Of a DNA stretch of 64,000 nt, positions 10,795 through 21,878 are shown piece after piece; the first letter of the stretch is position 1; every line of letters starts with the position of its first letter. Origin of the DNA: Symsagittifera roscoffensis (lineage: Eukaryota; Xenacoelomorpha; Acoela; Convolutidae); assembly GCF_963678635.1 (NCBI RefSeq), contig NC_087066.1, forward strand, positions 9,452,723 to 9,516,722, read 5' to 3'. The notes under the pieces were generated by a model. It was not told the origin of the DNA. It did not search any database and worked only from the letters and a program-made list of their open reading frames with translations. Position numbers and translations under genes: made by a program.

Positions 10795-11720
10795 ATGTCT
10801 GAATTAGCGATTGAAGAGCCTGCTGCGACTATAACTTCCGATTTTTTTATGATCAAACAAACACTGAACAAAAATCTTGGATGATTTGTAATGATGTTAT
10901 GCTCCCCAGATCAGAAATAATTTTTTATGTCTCAAAAGATTTTATTTTCATTTAATTTACTTTTGGTATCTATAAACTTTCTGGGACGCAAATAAGCTGT
11001 GAAGAAACATCAGTTTGGTTTTCATTATTGGAAACATTTAGTTTGGTACGTGCTACGAAATCCAAGGATATGAATGAAATTATTGATACGTCGACAAGAC
11101 TATTTATGGCAGTTATAGGACCATCAGGATCCGGAAAAACAGAGCTGATTTCAAGCTATTGACGTTTTATCCCAAATTTGAAAGCGGAATATTTTTTACA
11201 AACTGTTCAACAAGTAGTTATCGATGAGTTAATCGTTCGCAGAATTCAAATAGAATTTATAAAATTTGTTGGATTCGATAATATTAGAAAAATTGAAAAC
11301 ATTCTGTTAGTGTTTAAGGATTGATGACTCTTGCGAAGAAATATACAATGATAAAAATCGTTAAACAGCAACAGCAGGAGGACACAGGGGCTTAGATTTT
11401 ATTCATCTAAAACACAATTTATTCAAACAAAGCCGTCGGTCACGATTTATTTATTTGAACACATCTCAAATCATTTCTTTCAAATATTTTCGTAAAATTC
11501 AGCAACTTAATGCACCTAAAATTGTAAGATTTGGGTACAGAGGACATCTCTGGAATTCTATTATTAGATTTAGATCCCCGAACATCAGAATGTCTCAAAT
11601 GTTTAAATATATTACCACCTAGTCCGTCAATTTTCTACTTACCATTAGATAAGGCAGAAGTGACACCCATCACAAATGAACGCGAAACAAGTTATTTGTT
11701 CCGCTGCCCATGGTACAGTT
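10795..11720 (+). pseudogene. FtsK/HerA-type DNA-packaging ATPase relic (R1 copy)
   Basis: In Polintons and related viruses this ATPase pumps DNA into capsids. A likely start is the ATG at 10795 (MSELAIEEPAATITSDFF, then a stop after about 29 codons). The Walker A motif GPSGSGKT is intact at 11118-11141. At about 11385-11500 a block, GLDFIHLKHNLFKQ followed by LNTSQII, matches the conserved post-Walker-B HNLF segment. The last part (11531-11722) carries DLDPRTSECLKCLN...PSIFYLPLDKAEV, typical of the family C-terminus. Stops and at least two frame changes separate the blocks. The next genes downstream are the CAA-repeat gene and INT. Confidence 0.8.
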
Positions 11721-12056
11721 GAACCCAACTCAACTACGAGGCTTCATTAGAAGAAAACATCAAATAATCAAAAAATATCAATTGTATGTGATTTCTTGCT
11801 CAATGTAGTCAACGTTAATGTTCGTGTCAGTATCTCAAACCTCAATAAAATCGAAAGAGCAAAAAAAATTTCTTCAATCTAAAAACAAGTCCTGAAAAAA
11901 AACGAGCGATTATACTGAGCAAGCGAGGATTTTATCTAATCAGACAAATACTTTATTTTTGTTTCAAATATTTGAAAGCATAGAAAGGGCAGCAGAATAA
12001 TTTATTCCAATTCCGAAGCATAATTTATCAGAGATCAACCACATACACCACAGGTT

Positions 12057-12202
12057 TTGCTTGACAATTCCATCAAACATAAGAAACTGCAACCATCATA
12101 TTTGAACCGTTTGAGACACCTAATTGGATCAACAACATCAACAACAACATCAACAACAGCAACAACAACAATAACAACAACAACAACAACAACAATAACA
12201 TC

Positions 12203-12249
<47 letters not shown>

Positions 12250-13099
12250 AAACAACAACAACAACAACTATAACAACAACAACAACAACAACAACAACAC
12301 CAACAACAACAACTACTACTGGTACGCCAGTCATACTTCCAACCCTGCATTACCTATCATTGCCAAAACAGAAACCAATCCACAATAACAAGCTCTCCTT
12401 CTCACTGAATGTGATGATGAAGGAAACGAGATGAAAAAAATGCTAAGCTTAGTGAGACATTATCCACTGAACGTATCCTGTTACAATTACAACTCATGGA
12501 CAAACACACACTGAATCAAGCGAAAAAAGTTCTTGTTGTTATTAAAAAGTCAGAGCGAGTCAAAATAAATAAAGACAATGAAAAAACCTACGTTGATGAA
12601 ATTCCCACCGGTCCTAAAGAATCAGGTTTTTTGTATGATATACAAAAACAAACTAAAAAACTTTACAATCCTGCTTCAATACTGATTTGTGGGGTCACTC
12701 AAACTTGATGAACAGTGGGTTATGAAGAAGTATGCCATAGTCGCGTTTCAGTCAACGAATACGGAACAAGCTCAACGAAATCAAAGAAGCAGAGGTTCCA
12801 CAAATTCCCCGTCAACACCTACAGCCCTACTTTTTCCCAAGAAACTGTCAACAAGCTCCGGCTCAAAAAGTTTTAAACGACGCAAAATCAGAAGGACTGT
12901 TGCAGACAGTGAAAGAGAATGGCCAGCGCAAAAAACCAAAAGAGAAGAAGGAGCAGCTGAAGAAGAAGACTCCGAATTGTACGAAACACCAGAAAACGAT
13001 TCAGATTCTGCAACGACAGAGAAGACGAAGACAAAAACAAAAAAATGGCAAAACACACCAGCTGAAGAAAAACTTTTAATTATTTTAACAAATAAGTAA
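12057..13099 (+). pseudogene. CAA-repeat-containing Polinton gene remnant, function unknown (R1 copy)
   Basis: A leader reading LTIPSNIRNCN or, in another frame, LDNSIKHKKLQ precedes a long CAA tract (12124-12319), which encodes Gln, Thr or Asn depending on frame. After it come ERILLQLQLMDKHTLNQAKK and, in a third frame, EVPQIPRQ..QPYFFPRNCQQ followed by a very basic tail to about 13100. The layout of a helical middle and basic tail next to INT resembles an uncharacterised protein seen beside INT or ATPase in animal Polintons; that link is inference. Several frameshifts are present. The copy is at 30121-31098. Confidence 0.45.
12124..12319 (+). repeat. (CAA)n microsatellite, interrupted
   Basis: About 195 bp is mostly CAA triplets, with interruptions such as ATC, ATA and AAA. 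The R2 copy at about 30193-30340 is shorter. The strand-opposite poly-Val and poly-Leu frames are artefacts of the repeat. Confidence 0.95.
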
Positions 13100-13477
13100 A
13101 GCTCCAGCATTGTCCGGCAGTGTACAAATATTTAACAAAGTAAAGTGAAACGTCTTCTACATACAGAGCCTGCGTATACAAAATATCGAACAGTTCGTCG
13201 CAAAATTTAGTCTGTCATAGACGAAATATGGTTTGTTGACCTGGTGTATGTTGATAAACTTGCAGATTAAAACAAAAACATTAAAAATCTGATAGGTGCA
13301 GTGGATCGCATGTTCCGCTATCTATCTGTGCAACCATTGGAATCAACGTACCATTGGAATCAAACAAATGATAAGAAACAAAACAGCCACATAAAACTAA
13401 GTAGATAGAGGCACAGAGTTCAAGGGGTCATGCAAAACTTGATGTGAGAGAAACGGCATTGAAACATATACCAGAGA
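13095..13477 (+). pseudogene. Polinton integrase (rve family), 5' part only (R1 copy)
   Basis: This enzyme family inserts the element into host DNA. At about 13155-13345 one frame reads AYTKYRTVRRK, IDEIWFVDLVYVDKL and IGAVDRMFRYLSVQPLES, the Polinton INT core with the first catalytic Asp (VDL). A VDRGTEFKG-like block with the second Asp follows near 13405 in a shifted frame. The N-terminal ATG seen in R2 (31111) is ATA here. About 11 bases encoding the PRLLV segment are deleted and two stops lie in frame. Homology to R2 ends at 13477, so the third catalytic residue and C-terminal domain are absent. Confidence 0.75.
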
Positions 13478-14984
13478 GAGTGGAAACGAAACTATCCGGC
13501 CGAGAACAACATAGCAAGACGAACAGACTTTGTACTTTATCCGAAATTACTCTATGGGAAAGCCATCCCGGACTTAAGCTCAGAGTTAAAGGTAAATCAA
13601 TTACTGTAGCAGTCGGGCGTGCGTGTGATTGGCTCTTATGGTTGACTCGTTTCTGAATCGTTCTTCAAAATAAGTACCCAGAATCCTCAAGCTCTAAAAA
13701 GGTGCTGCGAATGGGTTCAAATCCACATTTCAAATTAATACCAAGAAGATTGAACATCAAGAGGTATAGGAGGGCTGATCAGTATGCCAAGGACAAGGAA
13801 AACGAATATAGAATTTTTTTTTAAGCTGAGCTGAATGGACGACTGTTGAAATAAAAAGATGAAAACCATAGCGTGTTTGGATGAAAGAAGTTTGCCGTTC
13901 ATGGGTATAATGAAGATACTATTAAAAATATGATTCTTGCTGCCTAAATTAATAAACATTTACTTCGTAGATGATCACAAAAAAGCAAACAATTTTTGGT
14001 CATTTTTTTGCGATTGCTTTTGTGTATTGGATGACTTGAGTCCACAAATTGAAAAACTTTTGTTCGATTGGATACGAGAATTAGAACAAAAATGAAAGTT
14101 TTTTGTGATTGTAAACGACAATGTGTAGAAAGTACCTAAAAGGTAACTTTGTTTCCAATTGAACCCATTTGTATAGAAGAACTCCATAAAAGGAAGTTCA
14201 AATCTGATTGGGAACGACTGCAATTCAAAAAAATTAAATTAGTTCAGTTTGGTGAAATCCACACAATCAAGTTGAAGGTATCCCTCTATCTTATATTAGT
14301 TATAAGATGTTAGTTATCTTATGTTAGTTATATTGACATTTTCTCGTATTTTTACAGCAAACCAATTTTGTTCATTCATTTTTGCTATTGCTTTTGTGTA
14401 AAGTCTTAACTTATTTGCGTATGTTTTACGTATCCTAATCAAATACATCAAAAAAACAATGCATTAAGATAGGGAACAGCACTCAAAAACACAAATAAAA
14501 ATGTTTTAGCAAGAATTAATCAAGTGTTTAACACCTAATTTTTTCGTTTTTTCCATTTGCATAAAAAAGAACTTATATTTTTGCAAATTTTTGGTGAAAA
14601 CTCATGAAAAAACTTGCATCTTTCTAAAAATTCTGTTAAAAACTTTTAAAACTTGTGTAAAAATGAATATTTTTTTTGCATCTTGCAGAAAAACGTATAT
14701 TTATTTGATTAAAATTTGTTAAGAATTGAAAAGTTTATTGCATTTTGCAAGAAAATAACGTATGTTTTTTCGTCGAAACAGCATTTAAAATGATTTGAAA
14801 TTAACTTAAACAAAATTTTCATGAAGAATTTTTTTAAGGACACGCTCTTTTTACAGAACCATAACCATCAATAAAAGAATCCTTTTAGTTTGAATAAATC
14901 AGATTCATATTTTGAATTTTGAACTTTTGGATTTCTGTCTATAATTGCTGAGCGCAGAGCTTGCGTAGACGCAAGTTTTTGATT
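13478..14984. other. Unique spacer between R1 and R2
   Basis: No recognised gene is present. Frames at 13478-13656 and 13990-14100 (for example DLSPQIEKLLFDWIRELEQ) are isolated and unassigned. At about 14287-14330 the words TTAGTTAT and ATCTTATA repeat and form a small palindrome. 14520-14830 is low-complexity T/A-rich DNA. Confidence 0.5.
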
Positions 14985-17608
14985 AGACTTTAATTAATGT
15001 TTTTTGAACTGTTTCCGAACGAGCCATTTCCTTGATACGTTTGTTGTTTTTTTTAGCTCCTTTTCATCGTAAATCACGTTGAACAACCCAATTACGCTGA
15101 TTGAATACTTTCCCACTTGTTAAAGAAATATTTGAATAGAATCTGTACTTGCACAATGTGTAAAGACAATCAGTTTCCTAATATATGTATGGATATTTGT
15201 CTTTACTATGAAGACTTTGGCTAAGATACGTTTCTATTCAAAGCAAAATAAATTTGCAACTTTCCGAGGATCAGAAAAGCTCGTGAGTAAACACTAGACA
15301 TGCAATACTTTTGGGTTACTATTGATTTTTTGTAAATTTCGTTGATAACAGAAATAAATAATGATTTGTTTTTATAATCTGTTTAAAATCTGGAACGAAC
15401 TTGACATATAGCAGCTGCCATTGAAAAGAATGATTTTGCAGAAAACGGTGAATTTTTATAGTAGTAGTAACGGCTACGCAATTTCCATATAAGGAAAATT
15501 CTTACATAATCTTCCATATTCGGTACTACTTCCATATATGGAAATCGCGTTGATTCATACTGCTTACTTTCATTTTCAATTAATCTTCAACTCTTTTCTT
15601 TCATTCTTTCTCAACTGATCAGTTTGCTTTTCAAAACGTACTCAAAAAAAGTTGATAGTCCCATTTATAATAAAAAAATCAAAAAAAAAATAGAGATTTG
15701 TTTAGTTCCAAAAATCCAAAGGGGGAAATGTATTTCAAACCGGCTTTCAACTAAAAAAAAGATTTGAGTCAGTTTGAAAAATCACAACAAGTCTATATTA
15801 GTGGAAAAGAAGGAGAATCAATATCGGCGATCCAGAATACTGTTGTTCGCGATGCTGAAAACCTTGGACTCGTACCTATAGTAAAGCCAAAATTAGCCAA
15901 GAACCAGCTATGGATCAGGAGCTCGACTATATGAAATTGCAACATGCAACAGGAGTATGGTGTTTGTTGTGTCAAATCAAGAAGTACAATGTCAACAAGC
16001 CACCCTAGATTCACATTAGACTCTTCACTGCAAAAGAAATTGAAGAACTGAAGCAAGTTGCACATGTCAACTATACTCTGAACGAATTCAAGGAACTGTA
16101 GTACATTTTGGGACACTCAGTAATGCTATGAGATGTATTGAAGATTTGATAATTGAAATACAATTGAATCAAAAACTTTTTCTCACACTGATGTGTACAT
16201 TTAGAGCTATGATATCTAAGGAAAGGTCAGAAAAAAAACATACAATACAATCGAAATTGACCTAGAACATTAGCCAAGTATCAGTTGATGTTCCAGTAAT
16301 TGTTTACAAAAAATGCAGAAAAAACTATCTAAAAAAGTTCTGAACGAAATTTAAGTAACAGTTGTCTTAATTGAAAAAAATTACAAACAAGAAGTAGTTT
16401 TAGTTGAAAGTCAATGTTTTTCGAATTTTTGTTTTTCATTAGTTGTTTTCACATTTTTTTTGGTATAATTGGAGGTTTTGGTTAGACTCTAAACACTGGA
16501 AAACGTTTTATGATGATTTTTATTTCGGAAGGAACTGAAAATGATTCATCATTTCGAGATTTTCAAGTTTTTTTGTCTACTTCATTAAAAAAACTTTTAT
16601 ATCAAAAGTCTTTTCAATGTCTGAAAAAGATATTCCTCAAAGTTTTAGGTTTAAATACTTCAAAAAAACTACAAGAGTGGTGGACAGATGACATTGATGG
16701 AGATTTTGTTAATTTTAACCTGTAAAGAACTACAACAAGTTCAACAAATTTGTTAAAAAGATGGAGAGGAGATTACAGAAAAGAAGAATACTGCCTGATT
16801 TGTCAGCAAAGTTATTATTTAGAAGAGTTAACTCAGAATGAGTGGTCGATCAGTCAAAAAACCAAAACAAGTGAAGAGCCTATGAAACAAATATTTCAAT
16901 TACTGTTTTGAAATTGATACAAATATAATATCTAGATTACTCAAACTGATTAGACTTTCGGTTGCTTATACTAGAACATACGACAAAGAAAACAAAAGAA
17001 AAGTACATTTTGGCAACTTCCCTTTCAACTTGTTAGTAGTAGAACAAATCAAGAAAAAATGATCGAAATAAAAAAATTTGAATTGAGTATCAAAAAAGTA
17101 AAATAAACCGGACAAAAGTTTCATTTATCTCATTTTGGTGTCCGATGTATATGTTACTTATGTTAGAAGTTTTTTCAATTGATTGATTGAGAAATTTCAT
17201 ATACATAGTTTTGTTCTGAGCTAAAAACTGTTTTAAAATCTGCGATTAATTCGTTCTGATTGATTGGTTTTTAACACAGACACTGCCTGAGGAGGAATGT
17301 TCGCTTCTGATTGGTTGATATTAAAAAAAGTGAAAATTTTCGTATAAGTAATGCTCGATTATGACTGGTTGATATCAAAATTTTTGAAAACTCCATGGTT
17401 AGATTGGATAATTTTTTTCGGTTTGGTCAAACAGGATGATAACCTTTCCGATGTTCTTTCACAATTAAACTAAATTGGTTGAGTAATTTACTTAACTGTT
17501 TTTTTTTAAATTTTTGCTCATTTTTGAGGCTGTTCAACTCTTCCTATCTAAAAATTTGGGATAATCTAATTCTTCCATTTGTTCTCAAGTTCTTTCTAAA
17601 CTTTTGCC
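14985..17608. other. Repeat-borne AT-rich DNA without a clear gene (R2a left part)
   Basis: Equivalent of 2388-4707. Compared with R1 it has about 153 extra bases (15826-15978). The extra DNA extends a plus frame reading NTVVRDAENLGLVPIVKPKL, vaguely like a transposase helix-turn-helix but not assignable. A 71-codon frame at 16510-16725 is open here but broken in R1. Confidence 0.45.
15826..15978 (+). other. 153-bp segment present in R2a, absent from R1
   Basis: R1 joins directly across this position (near 3195), between AATATC and AAGAAGTACAATG. The extra segment is flanked by similar AATATC and CAAATC words, consistent with loss in R1 by short-repeat recombination. It is somewhat GC-richer than its surroundings. 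Confidence 0.6.
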
Positions 17609-17775
17609 TGCCTTGAATGTGACAGAGAAAAGACACTCAAAGTTGCGTCAAGGTATCGTAGAACCTGTGGTGTTTTGAAGTGTTCGAACTGTAACTTTTA
17701 TACTTATAGCAGCGAAGAACTCACTAGGCATATCAAAGTGAAGCATTTTTATTGTCAACATAATGTTAAATTTTG
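17609..17775 (+). pseudogene. C2H2 zinc-finger remnant (R2a copy)
   Basis: Same two clusters as at 4836-4985. The second finger is intact (CSNCNFYTYSSEELTRHIKVKH spacing). The first cluster has His changed to Tyr. The sequence downstream of the finger is deleted by about 330 bp relative to R1 and R2b. Confidence 0.6.
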
Positions 17776-19971
17776 TTTAGATTCAGTTTTTTATTTAGAA
17801 AATAAGGTAGAACTATAGAATTTTTTGCTATTTAATTTCGCAGAGTTATTCAATTGTTACAAATTGCACCTTGCATTTTTTGCTAAATCAATTTTATTAA
17901 GACGAGCTCTCTTAAAAGTTTATAGATATTGCAGATATTAGAAACTAGTTTCCCTTGCGTATTTCGACTTCCGAAGGATTTCAGAATATATATTCAATAA
18001 AGCTAATTTTAAATTGTTTTAAAAGCTCAACGTAGAAATACAGCTTTATATTTTCAATTTTTTATGTATTTTTGAAAACTTTAACTAGCACCAATTCCTT
18101 CTCACTTAAACTTTTTTGGGAAAAGTTTCGACAGCAATTAAGATTAAAAAGCGATTTAATAACTATTTTTAAGAAAAATGATCATTAATATCGAAAAAAT
18201 GTAATTTTGCTCAAAAAATAAACTATAGCGACTGAACATGAGAGCTTAAAAGAAACCAAATTGCATACAAAAACTCAGACGTTATCAGTTCTAATTTCAT
18301 CTCTGCCAGCAAATTTTTTGTTGAGTTGATACTCTTTTCCTCCTAAATTCTCCTCTCTGACTAAACTTTCTTGCAAAGTGAGTTCAAATGCGAAAACATG
18401 CATAAAGCAGAGTGCAACAATAACCTTAGAGAAAAGAACACTTCTTTGGAAAAATCAAGAAAAGTATGTTGCAGAATAAACAGAGAGATAATAATCAGTT
18501 ATGAAGAAGATTTTGTTGAAATTTATCCAGTAGCAATATACTTTCAAGAAAAATTTACCCAAGTTTTAATCAATTTTAGCAGTAAGCTGTTAATTTTTCA
18601 TCCTCGTTCGGAAATTTATTTTTTTGGCATGAAAAATTTCTCAGAAGCTGTAATTTTCAAACAAATTTGGGTTATTCATTGAAAAAAAACTGGAAACTTG
18701 AATCATGGAGTTTGATCTAAAATTTTCAATAAATATTGATATTACTGTTCATTTGAATTGATATTGTTAGTTGAATTGTCTTTAACTGGACAAAAAACCA
18801 GTTAATTAAAAAAATAAAAGGTTGAAAATAGAAACTTTTAGAAAAATTTTGCTAAATTTTATTTTATTTTCTCAAAATTTACGGTTATTTTTACCATTTT
18901 CACGAGAAATCGGAAGCTTTATCATTGATTAAGCTATTATAAGCTTTCTTTGTAAAGTTTTGAGCATTACAAACCGCTTTTTTAGCTCAAAATTTAGGGA
19001 ATTTATCCTATTTCAATGTTTTGAGAGAAAATTGTGGAAAAACCTATATTTTTGTTTAAAATTTATCTCAACCTGATGCCAAATAAATCACAGCTTGAGC
19101 TCAATTTTAAACTCTGTACATGAGAAAGACTTCTTCACTACGAGATTTCTGCAATTTTCTTCCGAAAATTTGATTCCAATCACAAAAAAATTTTGCAATT
19201 TTTTCAAAAGTTCAGTAGTTTTAAAGTCATTATGAGCTTTCTTTCTGGTATTCAAAACCTTATTTAATCTGCTTCTGAGCTCAAATTGGGGTAAATTTTA
19301 ACATTTTCTAATAGTTTGAGTGAAAATTGTGGAAAAATTCATATTTTTTTCAAACTTTTGTTTCATTGCCTCAACCTGATTCCAATTTAACTTCAACTTG
19401 GGCATAGTTTTAAACTCATAACGCAATATAACAATGGTATTTTACAATTAGATAAGATGCGAAAAAAAACATCCAAACTTTGAGATTTCTGCAATTTTTT
19501 CCAAATACTTTGAATTTTTTTTCGAATCTTCAGTAGGTTTCAGCATAGTTTCAGGTAGATAGAGCACTGTTTTGGAAAGTAAGATAATCTAAAAAAAACT
19601 ATAGGGTCGAATTGTACCAAATATTAGCGTCTTTTTCTGAAAATTTTTCACATTTTTAGGTTTAAAATTCTCAATTTTTGAAACTCTTAACATTGATTTA
19701 CCATGTACCAAAAAACAACTTTCCACAATTTACATAAAATTAAGTGGTGAAATTTAACGACAAGATAACGCACGCCAAGATTTTTGCGAAAAAAGCTAGA
19801 CATTTCAACACACAAAAACCAAAATCATACCAATTTTCTAACCATTACACAAACCTAAAACGTAACAATGGGTTTTCCCTATAATAATACAAGGTAGACT
19901 CTACACCCAATATTACCACATAGCAAGGCGGACCGGAAATCTATAACGTATCTTGATACATGGAGTCCGCC
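17776..19971. other. AT-rich repeat DNA (R2a), no gene supported
   Basis: Equivalent of R1 5310-7537. It includes the retained frame at about 18431-18682 (see 5985-6218). Nothing else is seen. Confidence 0.6.
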
Positions 19972-20097
19972 ATGCACCCCATCCTCCCTGATCAGCTCCA
20001 ACATCTACTACTGCGGACAGTGGACGAGCTAGAAGACATATACATGAAGCTCAATGTTTGTCTTTTATCATTTGTAGTGCTTGGACGCTATTGTTAA
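19972..20097 (+). other. 41-codon open frame at hairpin arm (R2a copy)
   Basis: It starts at the ATG in the right hairpin arm (GTCCGCCATG, 19965-19974) and reads MHPILPDQLQHLLLRTVDEL before ending in TAA. The left-arm ATG is AAG in this copy, which removes the MAD frame. Confidence 0.3.
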
Positions 20098-20177
20098 GAA
20101 TTTGATATCAAGTCAAAGGAAAAATCAACCAAAAAATTTTCAGCAAAAACATTATCAGTATTTAAACAAGCTTAACG

Positions 20178-21651
20178 CTGTATTGAAGATTTGATAATTG
20201 AAAAACAATTGAATCAAAAACTTTTTCTCACACTGATGTGTACATTTAGAGCTATGAAATCTAAGGAAAGGTCAGAAAAAAACATACAATACAATCGAAA
20301 TTGACCTAGAACATTAGCCAACTATCAGTTGATGTTCCAGTAATTGTTTACAAATGCAGAAAAAACTATCTAAAAAAGTTTTGAACGAAATTTAAGTAAC
20401 AGTTGTCTTAATTGAAAAAAATTACAAACAAGAAGTAGTTTTAGTTGAAAATCAATGTTTTTCGAATTTTTGTTTTTCATTAGTTGTTTTCACATTTTTT
20501 TGGTATAATTGGAGGTTTTGGTTAGACTCTAAACACTGGAAAACGTTTCATGATGATTTTTATTACGGAATGAACTAAAAATAATTCATCATTTCGAGAT
20601 TTTCAAGTTTTTTTGTTTACTTCAGAAAAAAAAACTATTATATCAAAAATCTTTTCAATGTCTGAAAAAGATATTCCTCAAGTTTTTAGGTTAAAATACT
20701 TCAAAAAAACTAAAAGAAAAGTGGACAGATGACGTTGATGGAGATTGTGTTATTTTTAACCTGTAAAGAACTACAACAAGTTCAACAAATTTGTTAAAAA
20801 GATGGAGAGGAGATTACAGAAAAGAAGAATACTGCCTGATTTGTCAGCAAAGTTTTTATTTAGAAGAGTTAACTCAGAATGAGTGGTCGATCAGTCAAAA
20901 AACCAAAACAAGTGAAGAGCCTATGAAACAAATATTTCAATTACTGTTTTGAAATTGACACAAATATAAAATCTGGATTATTCAAACTGATTAGACTTTC
21001 GGTTGCTTATACTAGAACATACGACAAAGAAAACAAAAGAAAAGTACATTTTGGCAACTTCCCTTTCAACTTGTTAGAAGTAGAACAAATCAAGAAAAAA
21101 TGATCGAAATAAAAAAATTTGAATTGAGTATCAAAAAAGTAAAATAAACCGGACAAAAGTTTCATTTATCTCATTTTGGTGTCCGATGTATATGTTACTT
21201 ATGTTAGAAGTTTTTTCAATTGATTGATTGAGAAATTTCATATACATAGTTTTGTTCTGAGCTAAAAACTGTTTTAAAATCTGCGATTAATTCGTTCTGA
21301 TTGATTGGTTTTTAACACAGACACTGCATGAGGAGGAATGTTCGCTTCTGATTGGTTGATATTAAAAAAAGTGAAAATTTTCGTATAAGTAATGCTCGAT
21401 TATGATTGGTTGATATCAAAATTTTTGAAAACTCCATGGTTAGATTGGATAATTTTTTTCGGTTTGGTCAAACAGGATGATAACCTTTCCGATGTTCTTT
21501 CACAATTAAACTAAATTGGTTGAGTAATTTACTTAACTGTTTTTTTTTTTAAATTTTTGCTCATTTTTGAGGCTGTTCAACTCTTCCTATCTAAAAATTT
21601 GGGATAATCTAATTCTTCCATTTGTTCTCAAGTTCTTTCTAAACTTTTGCC
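20178..21651. other. AT-rich repeat DNA (R2b), no gene supported
   Basis: Second pass of the 16135-17608 sequence, beginning at a duplication joint. No gene is seen. Confidence 0.6.
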
Positions 21652-21878
21652 TGCCTTGAATGTGACAGAGAAAAGACACTCAAAGTTGCGTCAAGGTATC
21701 GTAGAACCTGTGGTGTTTTGAAGTGTTCGAACTGTAACTTTTATACTTATAGCAGCGAAGAACTCACTAATCATATCAAAAAGAACTCACTAATCATATC
21801 AAGTTCTTCTTGTCAACACGATGTTAAATTCGGAAAAAACGCTCAGCAGTCAAAAAAACACTCCAGGAGAAGTTTTAA
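21652..21878 (+). pseudogene. C2H2 zinc-finger remnant (R2b copy), disrupted
   Basis: The first Cys cluster and the CSNCNFYTYSSEELTNH part are present. A local duplication of the words AACTCACTAATCATATC then replaces the last His of the finger. The frame runs to TAA at 21876-21878, with the same tail as R1. Confidence 0.6.

Larger units (their letters stand above)
2388..13477 (+). repeat. Long repeat copy R1, homologous to R2 (14985-31523)
   Basis: The sequence from TAGACTTTA (about 2388) to the GAGAGAG just before 13477 matches R2 nearly throughout, at roughly 90-96% by eye. It ends inside the integrase gene, where R2 continues into the 561-bp array. The right part (8020-13477) carries Polinton genes. 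The left part (2388-8000) is mostly non-coding with a zinc-finger remnant. R1 lacks the two internal duplications of R2. Confidence 0.9.

Noticed and set aside
12035-12334. Poly-Val, poly-Leu and poly-Thr open frames on both strands
   Set aside because: They are readings of the (CAA)n microsatellite. The same applies at 30099-30368.
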